DNA of 46,090 bases from Candidatus Zipacnadia bacterium (GCA_029820045.1 JALGVE010000004.1:1-46090), one strand, 5' to 3'. Numbered from the stretch's first letter, positions 24,790 through 33,245 are shown. The notes: generated by a model from the sequence alone, not told the origin. A program made the numbers and translations.

Positions 24790-26096
24790 TACCTCCGCCC
24801 GATGAAGCCCCAGAGGTACGCTTCCTCGGCGCGCACTGTGAGCAACTGCCCGATGAGCTCCGGCCCGCCGGGAAAGATCATCAGCTTGTTGGTGCGCGTG
24901 CGGCCGCGCACATGCCCCGGGCTGCGGTGATCGGGTTCCTCAACTAGGACCTCGAAGCTCTCGCCCAGGGACCGCCGGTTCTTCTCACGGCCGATGTCGT
25001 TTTGCAGCGCCACCAGCTTCACAAGCCTGCGCTGCTTCTCCGCCTCCGGCACCTTCGGCTCGATCTTCTCCGCGCGCGTGCCCGGACGGTCGTTGTACTT
25101 GAACATGAAGGCCTGGTCGAACTGAAGCTCCTCGAAGGCCCGCAGCGTCTCCTCGAACTCCTGCTCGCTCTCGCCCGGGAAGCCGACCATCACGTCGGTT
25201 GTCACGGCAAGCCTGGGCACTGCCTCGCGCGCGCGCTCAACCAGGGAGCGGAAGTGCTCGTAGGTATACCCTCGCCCCATCGCCTCCAGCACGCCGTCCG
25301 CGCCCGCCTGCATCGGCAGGTGCAGGTGCTCGCAGACGCTCGGAAGGTGCGCCATCGCCTCGATGAGGCGGTCGGTGAGGTCCTTCGGATGGGAGGTGGT
25401 GAAGCGCACCCGGTCCACCCCCTCGACGGCGTCTACCATCTCCAGCAGCGTCGGGAAGTCAAGGTCGCGCTCCAGGTCGTGCCCGTACGAGTTGACGTTC
25501 TGACCAAGCAGCGTCACCTCGCGGCAGCCCTCCGCCACGGCGCCCTCGATTTCGGCGAGGATGGCCTCAGGCTGGCGGCTCTGCTCAGGCCCGCGCGCGT
25601 AGGGCACGATGCAGTATGCGCAGAAGTTGTTGCACCCGTAGTTGACGTTGACGAAGGCAGTGAGCCGCGAGGCCCGCCGCACCGGCAACCCCTCACCCAT
25701 GGGCCTCTTGCCATCGCGCAGACTCACGCAGCCGTCGCGCCTCTCTTGCAGAGAGACGAGCGCCTCCTCAAGCTGGTCATAACAGCGCGGCCCTACCAGC
25801 AGGTCTGCATGTCGGCGGCACAGTTCATCGCCCGCTATCTGCGCGACGCAGCCCGCGACCACGATGAGCATCTCGGGTCGGGCGCGCTTGAGGCGGGCCA
25901 GCTCGCCGAGCTTGCTGTACACCTTCTGCACGGGCTTCTCGCGCACGGCGCAAGTGTTGAGGATGGCAACGTCGGCCTGCTCGGCAGAGGCACACGCGCG
26001 CATCCCGAGGCCCTCGCAGATAGCGGCGATGGTCTCGGAGTCGCGCTCATTCATCTGACAGCCGCTTGTGTTTATCCAGTAATGCCTGGGCGGCAT
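24789..26096 (-). CDS. miaB: tRNA-2-methylthio-N6-dimethylallyladenosine synthase MiaB
   Basis: The N-terminal UPF0004 domain has its three cluster cysteines (TSGCQMN, LNTCAVRE, VAGCVAQ). The radical-SAM cluster motif is CNNFCAYC, followed by LLGQNVNSYG and LHLPMQAGAD, and the last 65 residues form a TRAM domain. All support MiaB rather than MtaB or RimO. It adds the methylthio group to i6A37 of tRNAs reading UNN codons. Length 435 residues is typical. The ATG at 26096 has GGGGGGA six bases upstream and a plausible promoter at 26130-26159. It is the first gene of the miaB-mutS-ilvA run. Confidence 0.92.
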   Translation of the reverse strand: MPPRHYWINTSGCQMNERDSETIAAICEGLGMRACASAEQADVAILNTCAVREKPVQKVYSKLGELARLKRARPEMLIVVAGCVAQIAGDELCRRHADLLVGPRCYDQLEEALVSLQERRDGCVSLRDGKRPMGEGLPVRRASRLTAFVNVNYGCNNFCAYCIVPYARGPEQSRQPEAILAEIEGAVAEGCREVTLLGQNVNSYGHDLERDLDFPTLLEMVDAVEGVDRVRFTTSHPKDLTDRLIEAMAHLPSVCEHLHLPMQAGADGVLEAMGRGYTYEHFRSLVERAREAVPRLAVTTDVMVGFPGESEQEFEETLRAFEELQFDQAFMFKYNDRPGTRAEKIEPKVPEAEKQRRLVKLVALQNDIGREKNRRSLGESFEVLVEEPDHRSPGHVRGRTRTNKLMIFPGGPELIGQLLTVRAEEAYLWGFIGRR

Positions 26097-26129
26097 AACA
26101 ATCCCCCCTCGTCGCCGAGGGTTGGCGTC

Positions 26130-26159
26130 AGTATATCACGCGGCAGACGGCCAAGGCAA
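26130..26159 (-). promoter_or_regulatory. Putative promoter of the miaB-mutS run
   Basis: On the minus strand TTGCCT (26154-26159) and TATACT (26130-26135) are separated by 18 bases, about 35-60 bases before the miaB start. Confidence 0.4.
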
Positions 26160-26226
26160 CCGGGGTGAGGCGCGAGGGGTGGTTCTCGCTTGTCGGTGTG
26201 TCTGAGGCAACTCCGTTCACGGCGTT

Positions 26227-26292
26227 GGCAGACAGGAATGCCTGCCCCACCAGAAAAGGACAATGACGGTGGCGCAGACATTCTTGTCTGCG
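26227..26292. repeat. Composite palindromic element, GGAATG family
   Basis: GGCAGACAGGAATGCCTGCC (26227-26246, one mismatched pair) and CGCAGACATTCTTGTCTGCG (26273-26292, perfect) stand in opposite orientation. Each is bordered on the inner side by CCACC or its complement GGTGG. They lie between the MttB-like stop and the miaB start. Confidence 0.75.
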
Positions 26293-26308
26293 ACAGCGCC
26301 GAAGCCGT

Positions 26309-27805
26309 TCACATCCGGGTGCGCTCTCCCATGCCCTTCTCGGATACGAGGCGGTCTGCGTCCGCGACGACCTCTCGCACCTGCCTCTTCTGCTCTTCGC
26401 TGAGCGGGCACTTGTTCTCGGCGGTCTCCAGCAGCCGCAGGGCCTTCGCGCGCGCATTGTCCACCATGGTTTGCGGCTCGCTCATCCAGGCCATCGGCAC
26501 GCGCGTATCCACGAGTTCTGGCAACCAGAGTTCTTCCCGGAAGTGCCGGGCGGTATGCTCGTCGCCGAGGAAGTACGCGCCGCGCGGAGCGACTTCGGCA
26601 ATGACCTCCTCCGCGATGGTCTCGGCGTCTACCCTTATGCCCTTGAGCACGCGCTGCAGGTGGCTCACCATCTCGATATCAAGCATCAGTTGGACCAGGC
26701 TGCCGATGTCCGCGAAGGCGAGGGTGGCAAGCGAACCGAAGGAGCGGACGCCGCCCAGGATGGCCCAGGTCGTGTGCAGGGTCTTCTCCATCATGGACTG
26801 CGCGCAGGGGATCTTGGCGGCAGTGGTCGGACCTCCCGCAGCTTGCTCACGTCCGCCGAACAGGTGGCAGGAGATCTGCCGGCCCGCGAGGCCGAGCAGC
26901 AGCGTGGCGGGACCGCTCTGACTGTGAATCCCGGTGCGCGGGTCCACGGCCAGCGGCCCGGCGGTCCACCCCATCAGGCGGTCGTCAACGGCCATGCTGA
27001 TGACGTTGCACTGGAGCACCTCGGCGGTCATCTGCGCCAGCGAGCCAGCCAGTGTCACGGGCGTGGAGGCGCCGGCCACCGGCATCGTCGAGACCGTGAT
27101 AGGCAGACCCATGAGCTCGCGCGCCTTCATGCCGATGTCCACGTTCTCGGCAGTGAGCATGAAGGGCGAGTTGAACCACGCCTTGGCCGCGAAGGTCGGC
27201 TCCTTGTTAACGGCCTCGCGGTCGCCGCGAGCGATGGTGTCCAGCTCGATGAAGTGCGGGAGAAGTTCGGCGTTGTAGACGGACACCCGGTAGGGGCGGC
27301 TGGAATTGAGGATGATGGTGGCGAAGGCGTGCACATCGGAGGAGCCTGAGGGCACGTCCTGCGGAATGAAGGTCGGGTGCGCGCGACCCAGGCCCTCGAT
27401 GGCGTCAACAACGTGCGAGAACTCGGCGAGGTCCTGCACGGTGGCCGAGCGGATATGATCATCGTGCGGGTCGCAGCACCACAGGGCCTGGCCGGAGGCG
27501 CTGGGGACGATCTCATCCCCGAAGTCCGGGAACTCGGTCGGCATGGCCGCCTTATGCTCCGCGCACGCCTGAACCACGCGGTCAATGACCTGAGTGGGGA
27601 AGACCACGCGCTCGTTGTCCTCGATGTCGCAGCCGAAGTCGCGAAGCATTGCAAAGAGTTGGTCAGTATAAGTGCCTTCCCGGTTGTCCTCCGACGCGCC
27701 GCCCACGCGCAAGGGGACGCGCGCGGCGATGCGTATCGCCGCCTCGGTTATCTGAGCGATCTCGTCATCGTTCAGCACTGTGGGCGGTGTGCACAGCAGT
27801 TTCAT
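26309..27805 (-). CDS. MttB-superfamily corrinoid methyltransferase-like protein (no pyrrolysine)
   Basis: The 498-residue protein follows the trimethylamine methyltransferase (MttB) family along its length: TVLNDDEIAQITEAA at the N-terminus, a TIM barrel with NSPFMLTAENVDIGMKARELMGLP, and GARTKI-type later segments (GGPTTAAKIPCAQSMMEK, MVSHLQRVLKGIRVD). There is no internal UAG, so it belongs to the non-pyrrolysine branch, which includes betaine and other quaternary-amine demethylases. The ATG at 27805 has GAGGTGA upstream. No corrinoid protein or activator gene is next to it. It lies 62 bases downstream of the endonuclease Q gene, on the same strand. Confidence 0.75.
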   Translation of the reverse strand: MKLLCTPPTVLNDDEIAQITEAAIRIAARVPLRVGGASEDNREGTYTDQLFAMLRDFGCDIEDNERVVFPTQVIDRVVQACAEHKAAMPTEFPDFGDEIVPSASGQALWCCDPHDDHIRSATVQDLAEFSHVVDAIEGLGRAHPTFIPQDVPSGSSDVHAFATIILNSSRPYRVSVYNAELLPHFIELDTIARGDREAVNKEPTFAAKAWFNSPFMLTAENVDIGMKARELMGLPITVSTMPVAGASTPVTLAGSLAQMTAEVLQCNVISMAVDDRLMGWTAGPLAVDPRTGIHSQSGPATLLLGLAGRQISCHLFGGREQAAGGPTTAAKIPCAQSMMEKTLHTTWAILGGVRSFGSLATLAFADIGSLVQLMLDIEMVSHLQRVLKGIRVDAETIAEEVIAEVAPRGAYFLGDEHTARHFREELWLPELVDTRVPMAWMSEPQTMVDNARAKALRLLETAENKCPLSEEQKRQVREVVADADRLVSEKGMGERTRM

Positions 27806-27867
27806 TTCGCAATCACCTCAGGGCGTCGCATCACTGTCATGCCTGGCGGGGTACGAGACCTCGCTGC

Positions 27868-29088
27868 TCAGCTCACACCGGGCAGGCCGAGCTGGCCGGT
27901 GTCCTCCGGCGCGGCCTTGCCGTAATGCCCACCGCCGCCCGCCTGCAGGGGCAGCGTGCCCTCGCGCGCCTGGATGATCAGGTCGGCGATCTTCGCGCCG
28001 ACCGTTGTCCCCAGCTCCTCGCGCGTCGCCTCATGGAGTACACCCATCTCGGAGCCGAAGCGGTTGATGAGCTTGTTCAGGGTGACGCTGCCGACGCCGG
28101 GGACGAACTGAAGCGGCACCTGATATTGATAATGCGGGCGATGGTCGGGCGGGTGCGGCTCCCCGTAGTCGGCTATCTGCACGATGCGGTCAAGCACGCC
28201 CCGGGTGACCTTGGTCGAGCCGCAGCGCTCGCACTCCAGCACCGGTGGCTCGCCCACGGCGATGTGCTCGCAGTCCTCGCAGAAGGTGCGATGATACTTG
28301 CCCAAGCGCGGATCGAGGCCGAAGTTCGCGACCACGCTCCGGCCCTCCTCACGAAGCAGTGCCTTGCTGAACTCATCGAAGGTGGGGGCTTCGACCTCAA
28401 GGATGTTGTACTCGCGGCCGATGCGCGGCAGCGAGTGCGCGTCCGAGTTGGAGAGGAAGGTCTTCTCGCTTAGCTCTGCGATGCGGTCGGCAAGGTAGCT
28501 GTCGGCCGACAGGCCCAGCTCGATGGCAAGGATGCTCTCCCAGGCGTCGCCGAACATCTCGCTCATGCGCTCCACGCACGCGCCGTAGGGGCTTTTGTGC
28601 GGAGTGAAGCAATGCGCCGGGACGAACACGGCGTCACAGCCGAGCGCGATCTCCATCAGCTCCACTGCCGGCATCCGGCAGGCCTGAGAGCTGAGTTCCA
28701 GGTTGGTGACGTGCTTGCCCATCTCGTCGGAGAAGGCGGAGAGCGCCTTGATTGAGGGGAAGTAACTCAGGTGGTGGGACTGACCGCCTCCCGGCTCATG
28801 GGTCTCGAACTCCGCCGCGAGGATCACGGTCACCTGGTCGCGACCTCTTGAAAAGCGAAGGCCGCCGCCGGGCTGCTCGACCATCTCGCCGGCGTCAACG
28901 AGCGCCCTGATGTCGTCGAGCACCGGCGGCGAGGCGCAGTCAACGATCCCGACGATGTCCACGCCTTTGCGGTCGGCGCACTCGACCGCGATGTTCTCGA
29001 AGGTCAGGTCGCGGGCGGCGGTGATCTTGACGGGCTTGCCGCTGCTGGAGCGGCCGATGTGGACGTGCAGGTCGCAGACCTGGAGCAT
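27868..29088 (-). CDS. Endonuclease Q family PHP-domain nuclease
   Basis: The N-terminal PHP domain shows DLHVHIGRSSSGKPVKIT, the characteristic opening of the bacterial EndoQ-like group, plus AAEFETHE, PAHCFTPHKSPYG and FLSNSDAHSLPRIGREY, which supply the metal ligands. A zinc-finger-like unit follows (YHRTFCEDC ... CERCG). Then comes a C-terminal helix-hairpin-helix-like region (VPLQFVPGVGSVTLNKL). Characterised EndoQ nicks DNA 5' to deaminated bases such as uracil, hypoxanthine and xanthine, and to abasic sites. Length 406 residues is normal. The start at 29088 lacks a strong ribosome site. Its location near mutS and mutL supports a repair role, but the gene could equally be an unlinked neighbour. 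Confidence 0.8.
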   Translation of the reverse strand: MLQVCDLHVHIGRSSSGKPVKITAARDLTFENIAVECADRKGVDIVGIVDCASPPVLDDIRALVDAGEMVEQPGGGLRFSRGRDQVTVILAAEFETHEPGGGQSHHLSYFPSIKALSAFSDEMGKHVTNLELSSQACRMPAVELMEIALGCDAVFVPAHCFTPHKSPYGACVERMSEMFGDAWESILAIELGLSADSYLADRIAELSEKTFLSNSDAHSLPRIGREYNILEVEAPTFDEFSKALLREEGRSVVANFGLDPRLGKYHRTFCEDCEHIAVGEPPVLECERCGSTKVTRGVLDRIVQIADYGEPHPPDHRPHYQYQVPLQFVPGVGSVTLNKLINRFGSEMGVLHEATREELGTTVGAKIADLIIQAREGTLPLQAGGGGHYGKAAPEDTGQLGLPGVS

Positions 29089-29241
29089 GATCGGACGTTC
29101 CCGCTCACCGTCGTGGGGAGGCAGTCAGGTGGCACGACTGCCACGTGGTGTCGCCGTCAAGCGCATATTCCTGTGCCGTTGCAGGCCTATTGCTTTCTAG
29201 TGCTATCTTTCGCAACTCGTGTTGTGTTTATTGGGCACGAA

Positions 29242-29345
29242 AGGATGCCGTTCGTAGGATGCCGTTCGTAGGTCGGGCTTTCTAGCCCGACTCCTCGGTC
29301 GTTCCGGCGAGGGTGAACCGAGTCGGGCTGGAAAGCCCGACCTAC
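29242..29345. repeat. 14-bp tandem duplication and GTAGGTCGGGC composite palindrome
   Basis: AGGATGCCGTTCGT is duplicated in tandem at 29242-29269. It runs into GTAGGTCGGGCTTTCTAGCC... (29268-29293), which is repeated inverted at 29320-29345 with one difference. Each half is itself a hairpin (GTCGGGCT/AGCCCGAC). The rest of this 336-bp gap shows no gene. Confidence 0.75.
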
Positions 29346-29424
29346 ACGCCGGTGTACGGCACTCCCGCCCCGTGCTCGCCGCGCCGGCCCGTTGCCAAGG
29401 CGGCGTGAGTTGTAGGAGCAAACA

Positions 29425-30774
29425 CTAGAGGTCGAGGCGGACCAGGCTCACGCTGTCGAACCAGACGGCCCCGGAGTTGCCCTCCGAGCGCAGGCCCACC
29501 AGCATCCGCGCCGCGCCCTCAGGCACGGTCAAGCGCAGCTCGAGGCGCCGCCATCCCGCCTCGGCGGGACCGCCGTTGAGCGGCTGTCCCCTCTCGCGCG
29601 CGACCTCGGTGGTGTCCTCGCGATGGAAGTACGCGATGAGGAAGCTCTTGCCCGTGGCCTGCTCGGCGCGAACGTAGGCCGCCAGCTCGTAGATCTGCCC
29701 CGGCTCCACGTCAATGGCGTGCGGCCACGCGGGAATCCACTCGACGCCCGCCGCCGGAGTCTTCGCCAGCTTCACCGACCACAGGCCGGCATAGCGCTGC
29801 TCGGAGGTGCGCTCGGCGACGACCTCGCGGTCATCCAGGTCATGCCAGCGCACCAGCCAGCCGTCGGGCACGCCGTCCCAGTCGTAGTCCAACTCGAAGG
29901 AGCCGTTGGACAGCAGCTCGACACCGGCGGGCGACGGCTCGTGAACGCGCTTCGGGAGGTCCTTGACCTGGTGGAGGATGCTGTGAACAACGTCGGCGGA
30001 CGCACGGGCGCACTCGTTTGCGCACTCGGCATGAAGGTCTCGCAGCGGCTCGATGCCCTCGGTCTCAAACCTCGCAATCATTCGCTCGGCGCGGGGTCTG
30101 ACGTACTCGATGAGTTCCCCGACCCGCTCCATGATGGCATCGGCAAGCTCATCCTCGGCATCGGCCAGCAGCCGTGGCTCATAGCCGTCAATGTTCACGA
30201 GGTCGTCGGGGATGGCGTCAAGTGCGGTGTGCAGTTCCCCCTTGGTCTCGATGACGTGCCCCGGAGTGCCGCTGTCCTCGACATAGTGGAGCAGCGCGCC
30301 GAGGTGCCGCACCGCGTCCCGATGACGCCCGCCGCGAAAGGCCTCCAGCACGAACGGCAGCAGCTTCTGGCAGGCCTTGGGCGAGGTCGGCGGGCCATGC
30401 CCGATGAACTCCCCGGCCTTGGTCAGCGGATGGAAGAGGCAGTAACCTGAGATGTCCCAGGCGCGGCGGCAGTCGGGAAAGCGCTCGTCGTAGATCGCCG
30501 CCTCGCTGAACTCCCCGTAGGTCATCCAGTTCTGATCCGGGAAGCCGCAGTACACGTCAGCAAGGAGTTCAGCCTCCGGCTCCAGGTAGGCGAGGTCCTC
30601 CTCCGGCAGGACTCGGATCGCCGCCCCGGTGATGGTCCGGTGACCATCCGAGGGGAAGGCGACCGGCGGCAGCGTGCGCACCTCATGCTCGGTCATGCTG
30701 TCGAATATGCCCCAGCAGAAGTTCCAGCCGGTGGCCGCTCGGGCAATTGCTGTCAGCGCGCTCCAGGCTTGCAT
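29425..30774 (-). CDS. Zinc-dependent phospholipase C / P1-nuclease-fold protein with C-terminal carbohydrate-binding-like domain
   Basis: Residues about 38-260 carry zinc-site motifs of the phospholipase C/P1 nuclease fold: SDGHRTITGAAI and HLGALLHYVEDSGTPGHV (H-x3-H-x6-D-type pattern). Residues about 285-449 form a beta-sandwich like carbohydrate-binding modules of the CBM4/9 type (ELLSNGSFELDYDWDGVPDGW, ending SGAVWFDSVSLVRLDL). The ATG at 30774 has GGGGAG seven bases upstream. No convincing signal peptide is present, which is unusual for either domain. It may degrade phosphoesters at cell-surface glycans, but neither substrate nor localisation is established. Confidence 0.6.
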   Translation of the reverse strand: MQAWSALTAIARAATGWNFCWGIFDSMTEHEVRTLPPVAFPSDGHRTITGAAIRVLPEEDLAYLEPEAELLADVYCGFPDQNWMTYGEFSEAAIYDERFPDCRRAWDISGYCLFHPLTKAGEFIGHGPPTSPKACQKLLPFVLEAFRGGRHRDAVRHLGALLHYVEDSGTPGHVIETKGELHTALDAIPDDLVNIDGYEPRLLADAEDELADAIMERVGELIEYVRPRAERMIARFETEGIEPLRDLHAECANECARASADVVHSILHQVKDLPKRVHEPSPAGVELLSNGSFELDYDWDGVPDGWLVRWHDLDDREVVAERTSEQRYAGLWSVKLAKTPAAGVEWIPAWPHAIDVEPGQIYELAAYVRAEQATGKSFLIAYFHREDTTEVARERGQPLNGGPAEAGWRRLELRLTVPEGAARMLVGLRSEGNSGAVWFDSVSLVRLDL

Positions 30775-30888
30775 TCACAACTCCCCTTGGTGTTCCTATT
30801 GTATTGTGGGCAGCTAGGCGGCCGGCCCGGCCGGCGGGGGCTATGTAAGAGGGGGAGAGTCTCCGGGCCGGCGGGACTTTTTCGGAGA

Positions 30889-31002
30889 GGCTCTGAAGCT
30901 CGGCCGCTCCATACGCAACGACATCGGCCGGGCTGAAGCCCGGCCGCTCCGTACGGCAACGACATCGCCGCCCATGGAGGGGCTGGGCTTCAGCTCAGCC
31001 CC
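30889..31002. repeat. CTTCAG-family palindromes with a 40-bp tandem duplication
   Basis: GGCCGGGCTGAAGCCCGGCC (30926-30945) is followed by the flank GCTCCGTAC. An inverted member, GGGGCTGGGC-TTCA-GCTCAGCCCC, lies at 30979-31002 with one G-T pair. A degenerate third copy is at 30889-30905. The unit CGGCCGCTCC-R-TACG...CAACGACATCG is repeated at 30901 and 30941. The flank GTACGGAG is shared with 3324-3411. The 312-bp gap holds no gene. Confidence 0.7.
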
Positions 31003-31086
31003 TGTCGTTGTGCCGTTCGTGGCCCTCGGCACGACAATGAGGTTGGCCGAGCTAAGGCCACGCGCAACCGGGCGCGCAAGCTCAAC

Positions 31087-32223
31087 CTACGAAAGGTCGG
31101 AAAGCCCGGTCGCGTCCGGATGGCGGGCTCGGATGAGGATCGCCTCCAGGATGCCACGGTTCTCCGCCGGGTTCTCGACACACTCGACGATGCGCGCGTG
31201 ATCCAGCTTGTTGATGCGCTCGTTGGCCGCCTTCAGGGCGTCCATGCAGTTGATGAGGGCGCGGTCAACCGGCATCCGCTCCGGGTTGATGTCAATGCCG
31301 AAGTGCTGCTGGTAGCCCGCCATCTTCAGCGCGTACAGCGCGGCCTCGTTCTGCTCCGGCGAGATGACGCCGACGTTCTGATCCTGGTCATAGTTCCCCA
31401 GCGGCTGCGAGTTCCAGTGAGTATGCCCGAGCCGCCCGTACTCGCATACCAGGCTGAACGAGGAGGCCAGGTCCTCGTAAGCCATCATCACATGACCAAC
31501 CTCGGGATTGAGGCCCATCATCGCGGTCCCGGCCTCGACGCGAGCCCGATTCTCGTCGTTGCCCAGCAGCGCTTCGACCTTCTCGCACAGCAGCAGCGCC
31601 TCGGCGGTCGTGCCGTAAATGATGTTCGCGCGCGGCTCATAGGGCTTCGGCTCAATGCAGATGCGCACCCCGGGGACCGCGTCCATGGCCTCGGCCAGGC
31701 CCTCGGCAAAGCGGTCGCGCGCCGCGGGGTGGTTCTGCCCGAAGGTATTGTCGAAGCCATCAATCCCGGGCCAGACTACAGCGAAATCGGTGTCCAACTC
31801 TCGGTTGATCTCCAGCGCCTTGATGGTGCGCTCGATGGCGGCCTGGCGTGCGCTCTCGATCGGCGAGGACAGGGAGCCGAACTCGAACTGCTTGTCGAAG
31901 AATATGAAGGGCGCCACCATGATCAGGCGCAGGTTCGTGTCGCGTGCCAGGTCCTTGAACAGGTCAATGTTGTCCTCATTGACCTCGTTCGGATAGTGCG
32001 CCTCCAGCCCGACCAGGCCGTACTTCTGCAATCCGACGGCGATATCCAGCTTCTCCTCCATGGTCATCTCCGGCACGTAGCGATCATGGAAGCGCCCGCC
32101 GGCGGGTGAGAAGAACCACACGCCAGCGGTGAACTTGAGGTCCAGCTCGAAGCTCTCGAGGTGCTTGACCAGCTCTTCTCCGGTGCGGCGGACCTTCTCT
32201 CCCGACAGATCACGAATCGGCAT
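31087..32223 (-). CDS. Xylose-isomerase-like TIM-barrel sugar isomerase
   Basis: The protein (about 378 residues) fits the xylose isomerase/AP-endonuclease-like TIM-barrel superfamily: FTAGVWFF near the N-terminus, FAVVWPGIDGFDNTF, VRICIEPKPYEPRANI (metal-binding Glu and Lys), GLNPEVGHVMMA (metal-binding Glu/His region) and LGHTHWNSQPLGN. It resembles XylA in motif order but is distant from classical XylA. A ketose/aldose isomerase role is likely and the substrate is unknown. Three ATGs lie in a row at 32232, 32229 and 32223; AAAGGA is best spaced for the last, so 32223 was chosen. The nearby PfkB kinase could act on its product. Confidence 0.7.
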   Translation of the reverse strand: MPIRDLSGEKVRRTGEELVKHLESFELDLKFTAGVWFFSPAGGRFHDRYVPEMTMEEKLDIAVGLQKYGLVGLEAHYPNEVNEDNIDLFKDLARDTNLRLIMVAPFIFFDKQFEFGSLSSPIESARQAAIERTIKALEINRELDTDFAVVWPGIDGFDNTFGQNHPAARDRFAEGLAEAMDAVPGVRICIEPKPYEPRANIIYGTTAEALLLCEKVEALLGNDENRARVEAGTAMMGLNPEVGHVMMAYEDLASSFSLVCEYGRLGHTHWNSQPLGNYDQDQNVGVISPEQNEAALYALKMAGYQQHFGIDINPERMPVDRALINCMDALKAANERINKLDHARIVECVENPAENRGILEAILIRARHPDATGLSDLS

Positions 32224-32292
32224 ATTCATCATCCTTTGCTTACGCAGTCCCTCGTTGTGGGAGCGTCGTGCGCCGTTGGTCCTGGGCAGTTC

Positions 32293-32371
32293 GTAGGTCG
32301 GGCTTTCCAGCCCGACACCGCGGGGCCCTTGGGCGGTGGTCAGTGCAGTCGGGCCAGAAAGCCCGACCTAC
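32293..32371. repeat. GTAGGTCGGGC composite palindrome
   Basis: GTAGGTCGGGCTTTCCAGCC... at 32293-32316 and its near inverse GTCGGGCCAGAAAGCCCGAC... at 32348-32371 are separated by 31 bases. This is the same family as at 29268-29345. It lies in the divergent gap between the isomerase and E2 genes. Confidence 0.75.
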
Positions 32372-32518
32372 CTAACCGGCAACCCAGCAGGGCATTTCAA
32401 CAACCTTACCCCACTAACCTTCCTGCAACGGAGGCATCTCGCGACTGCACGGCGAAATGTTTCCGCGGGTCCGGCAAGCGCAGATGAGTCAATTCCTTCC
32501 TGAGGAGAGTGCCCGCAA

Positions 32519-33226
32519 GTGCCACGTCCCGAGGAGAAGTTCGAGACTGTCGAGCACACGCGCATCCGCAAGGCCATCGGCGAGCGTACGCTGACGAGCG
32601 TGAATACCATCCCGCAGTTCCATGTGCGCACCCTGGTGGACATGGAGCCGCTCGTCGCCTTTCGTGAGGGGTTGAAGGCCAGCGGGGAGGGACCGGTGGC
32701 GACGTACAATGACCTCATGATCAAGGCCGCCGCCCTGGCGCTGCGGGAGTACCCGCGCTTCAATGCGTGGTGCGACGACGACGAGCTGAAGCTGCTGGAG
32801 AGCATCAACGTTGGCTTCGCGGTCGGGACCGAGCAGGGCGTGCTGCTGCCCACGGTGCGCGAGGCGGACCGCAAGCCGCTGACCGAGATCGCCGCCGAGA
32901 CAGCGGAGCTGATAGACCTGGCGCGTCGCGGAAAGCTGCGCGCTACGCTTCAGATGGGGGCGGGCTTCACCATCTCGAACCTGGGGCCTGTTGGCATCGA
33001 CTCCTTCGCGCCGATCATCAGCCCGCCGCAGGTGGCGATCCTGGGCATCGGCTCCATCGTGCCCAGGGCGATGGTCGTGGCGGGGGAGATCGTGACTCGG
33101 CGAAGCGTACATCTCACGCTGGTCATGGACCATCGCGCCGCGGATGGGGCAGAGGGCAGCGTCTTTCTTGCGAGGCTGGCACAGATACTGACGCAGCCGG
33201 AGGAGTCGTTTGCGGAGGTGACCTGA
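32519..33226 (+). CDS. Stand-alone E2 catalytic domain of 2-oxo-acid dehydrogenase type (no lipoyl domain)
   Basis: The 235-residue protein corresponds only to the acyltransferase domain of E2: IRKAIGERTLTSVNTIPQFHVRTLVDM at the N-terminus, FNAWCDDDEL, NVGFAVGTEQGVLLPTVREAD, GAGFTISNLGPVGIDSFAPIISPPQVAILGIGS, and the catalytic H-x3-DG motif in MDHRAADGAEG. No lipoyl or peripheral-subunit-binding domain precedes it, and no E1 or E3 gene is adjacent. The start is GTG at 32519, with GAGGAGAG about ten bases upstream. It might act with a lipoyl carrier encoded elsewhere or as another trimeric acyltransferase of the CAT-like fold. Confidence 0.8.
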   Translation: MPRPEEKFETVEHTRIRKAIGERTLTSVNTIPQFHVRTLVDMEPLVAFREGLKASGEGPVATYNDLMIKAAALALREYPRFNAWCDDDELKLLESINVGFAVGTEQGVLLPTVREADRKPLTEIAAETAELIDLARRGKLRATLQMGAGFTISNLGPVGIDSFAPIISPPQVAILGIGSIVPRAMVVAGEIVTRRSVHLTLVMDHRAADGAEGSVFLARLAQILTQPEESFAEVT

Positions 33227-33245
33227 GCGCATCCATGATGATGAG

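Noticed and set aside
29203-29421. 72-codon minus-strand frame in the gap before the phospholipase-like gene
   Set aside because: It reads through the GTAGGTCGGGC palindrome and shows no protein-like features.
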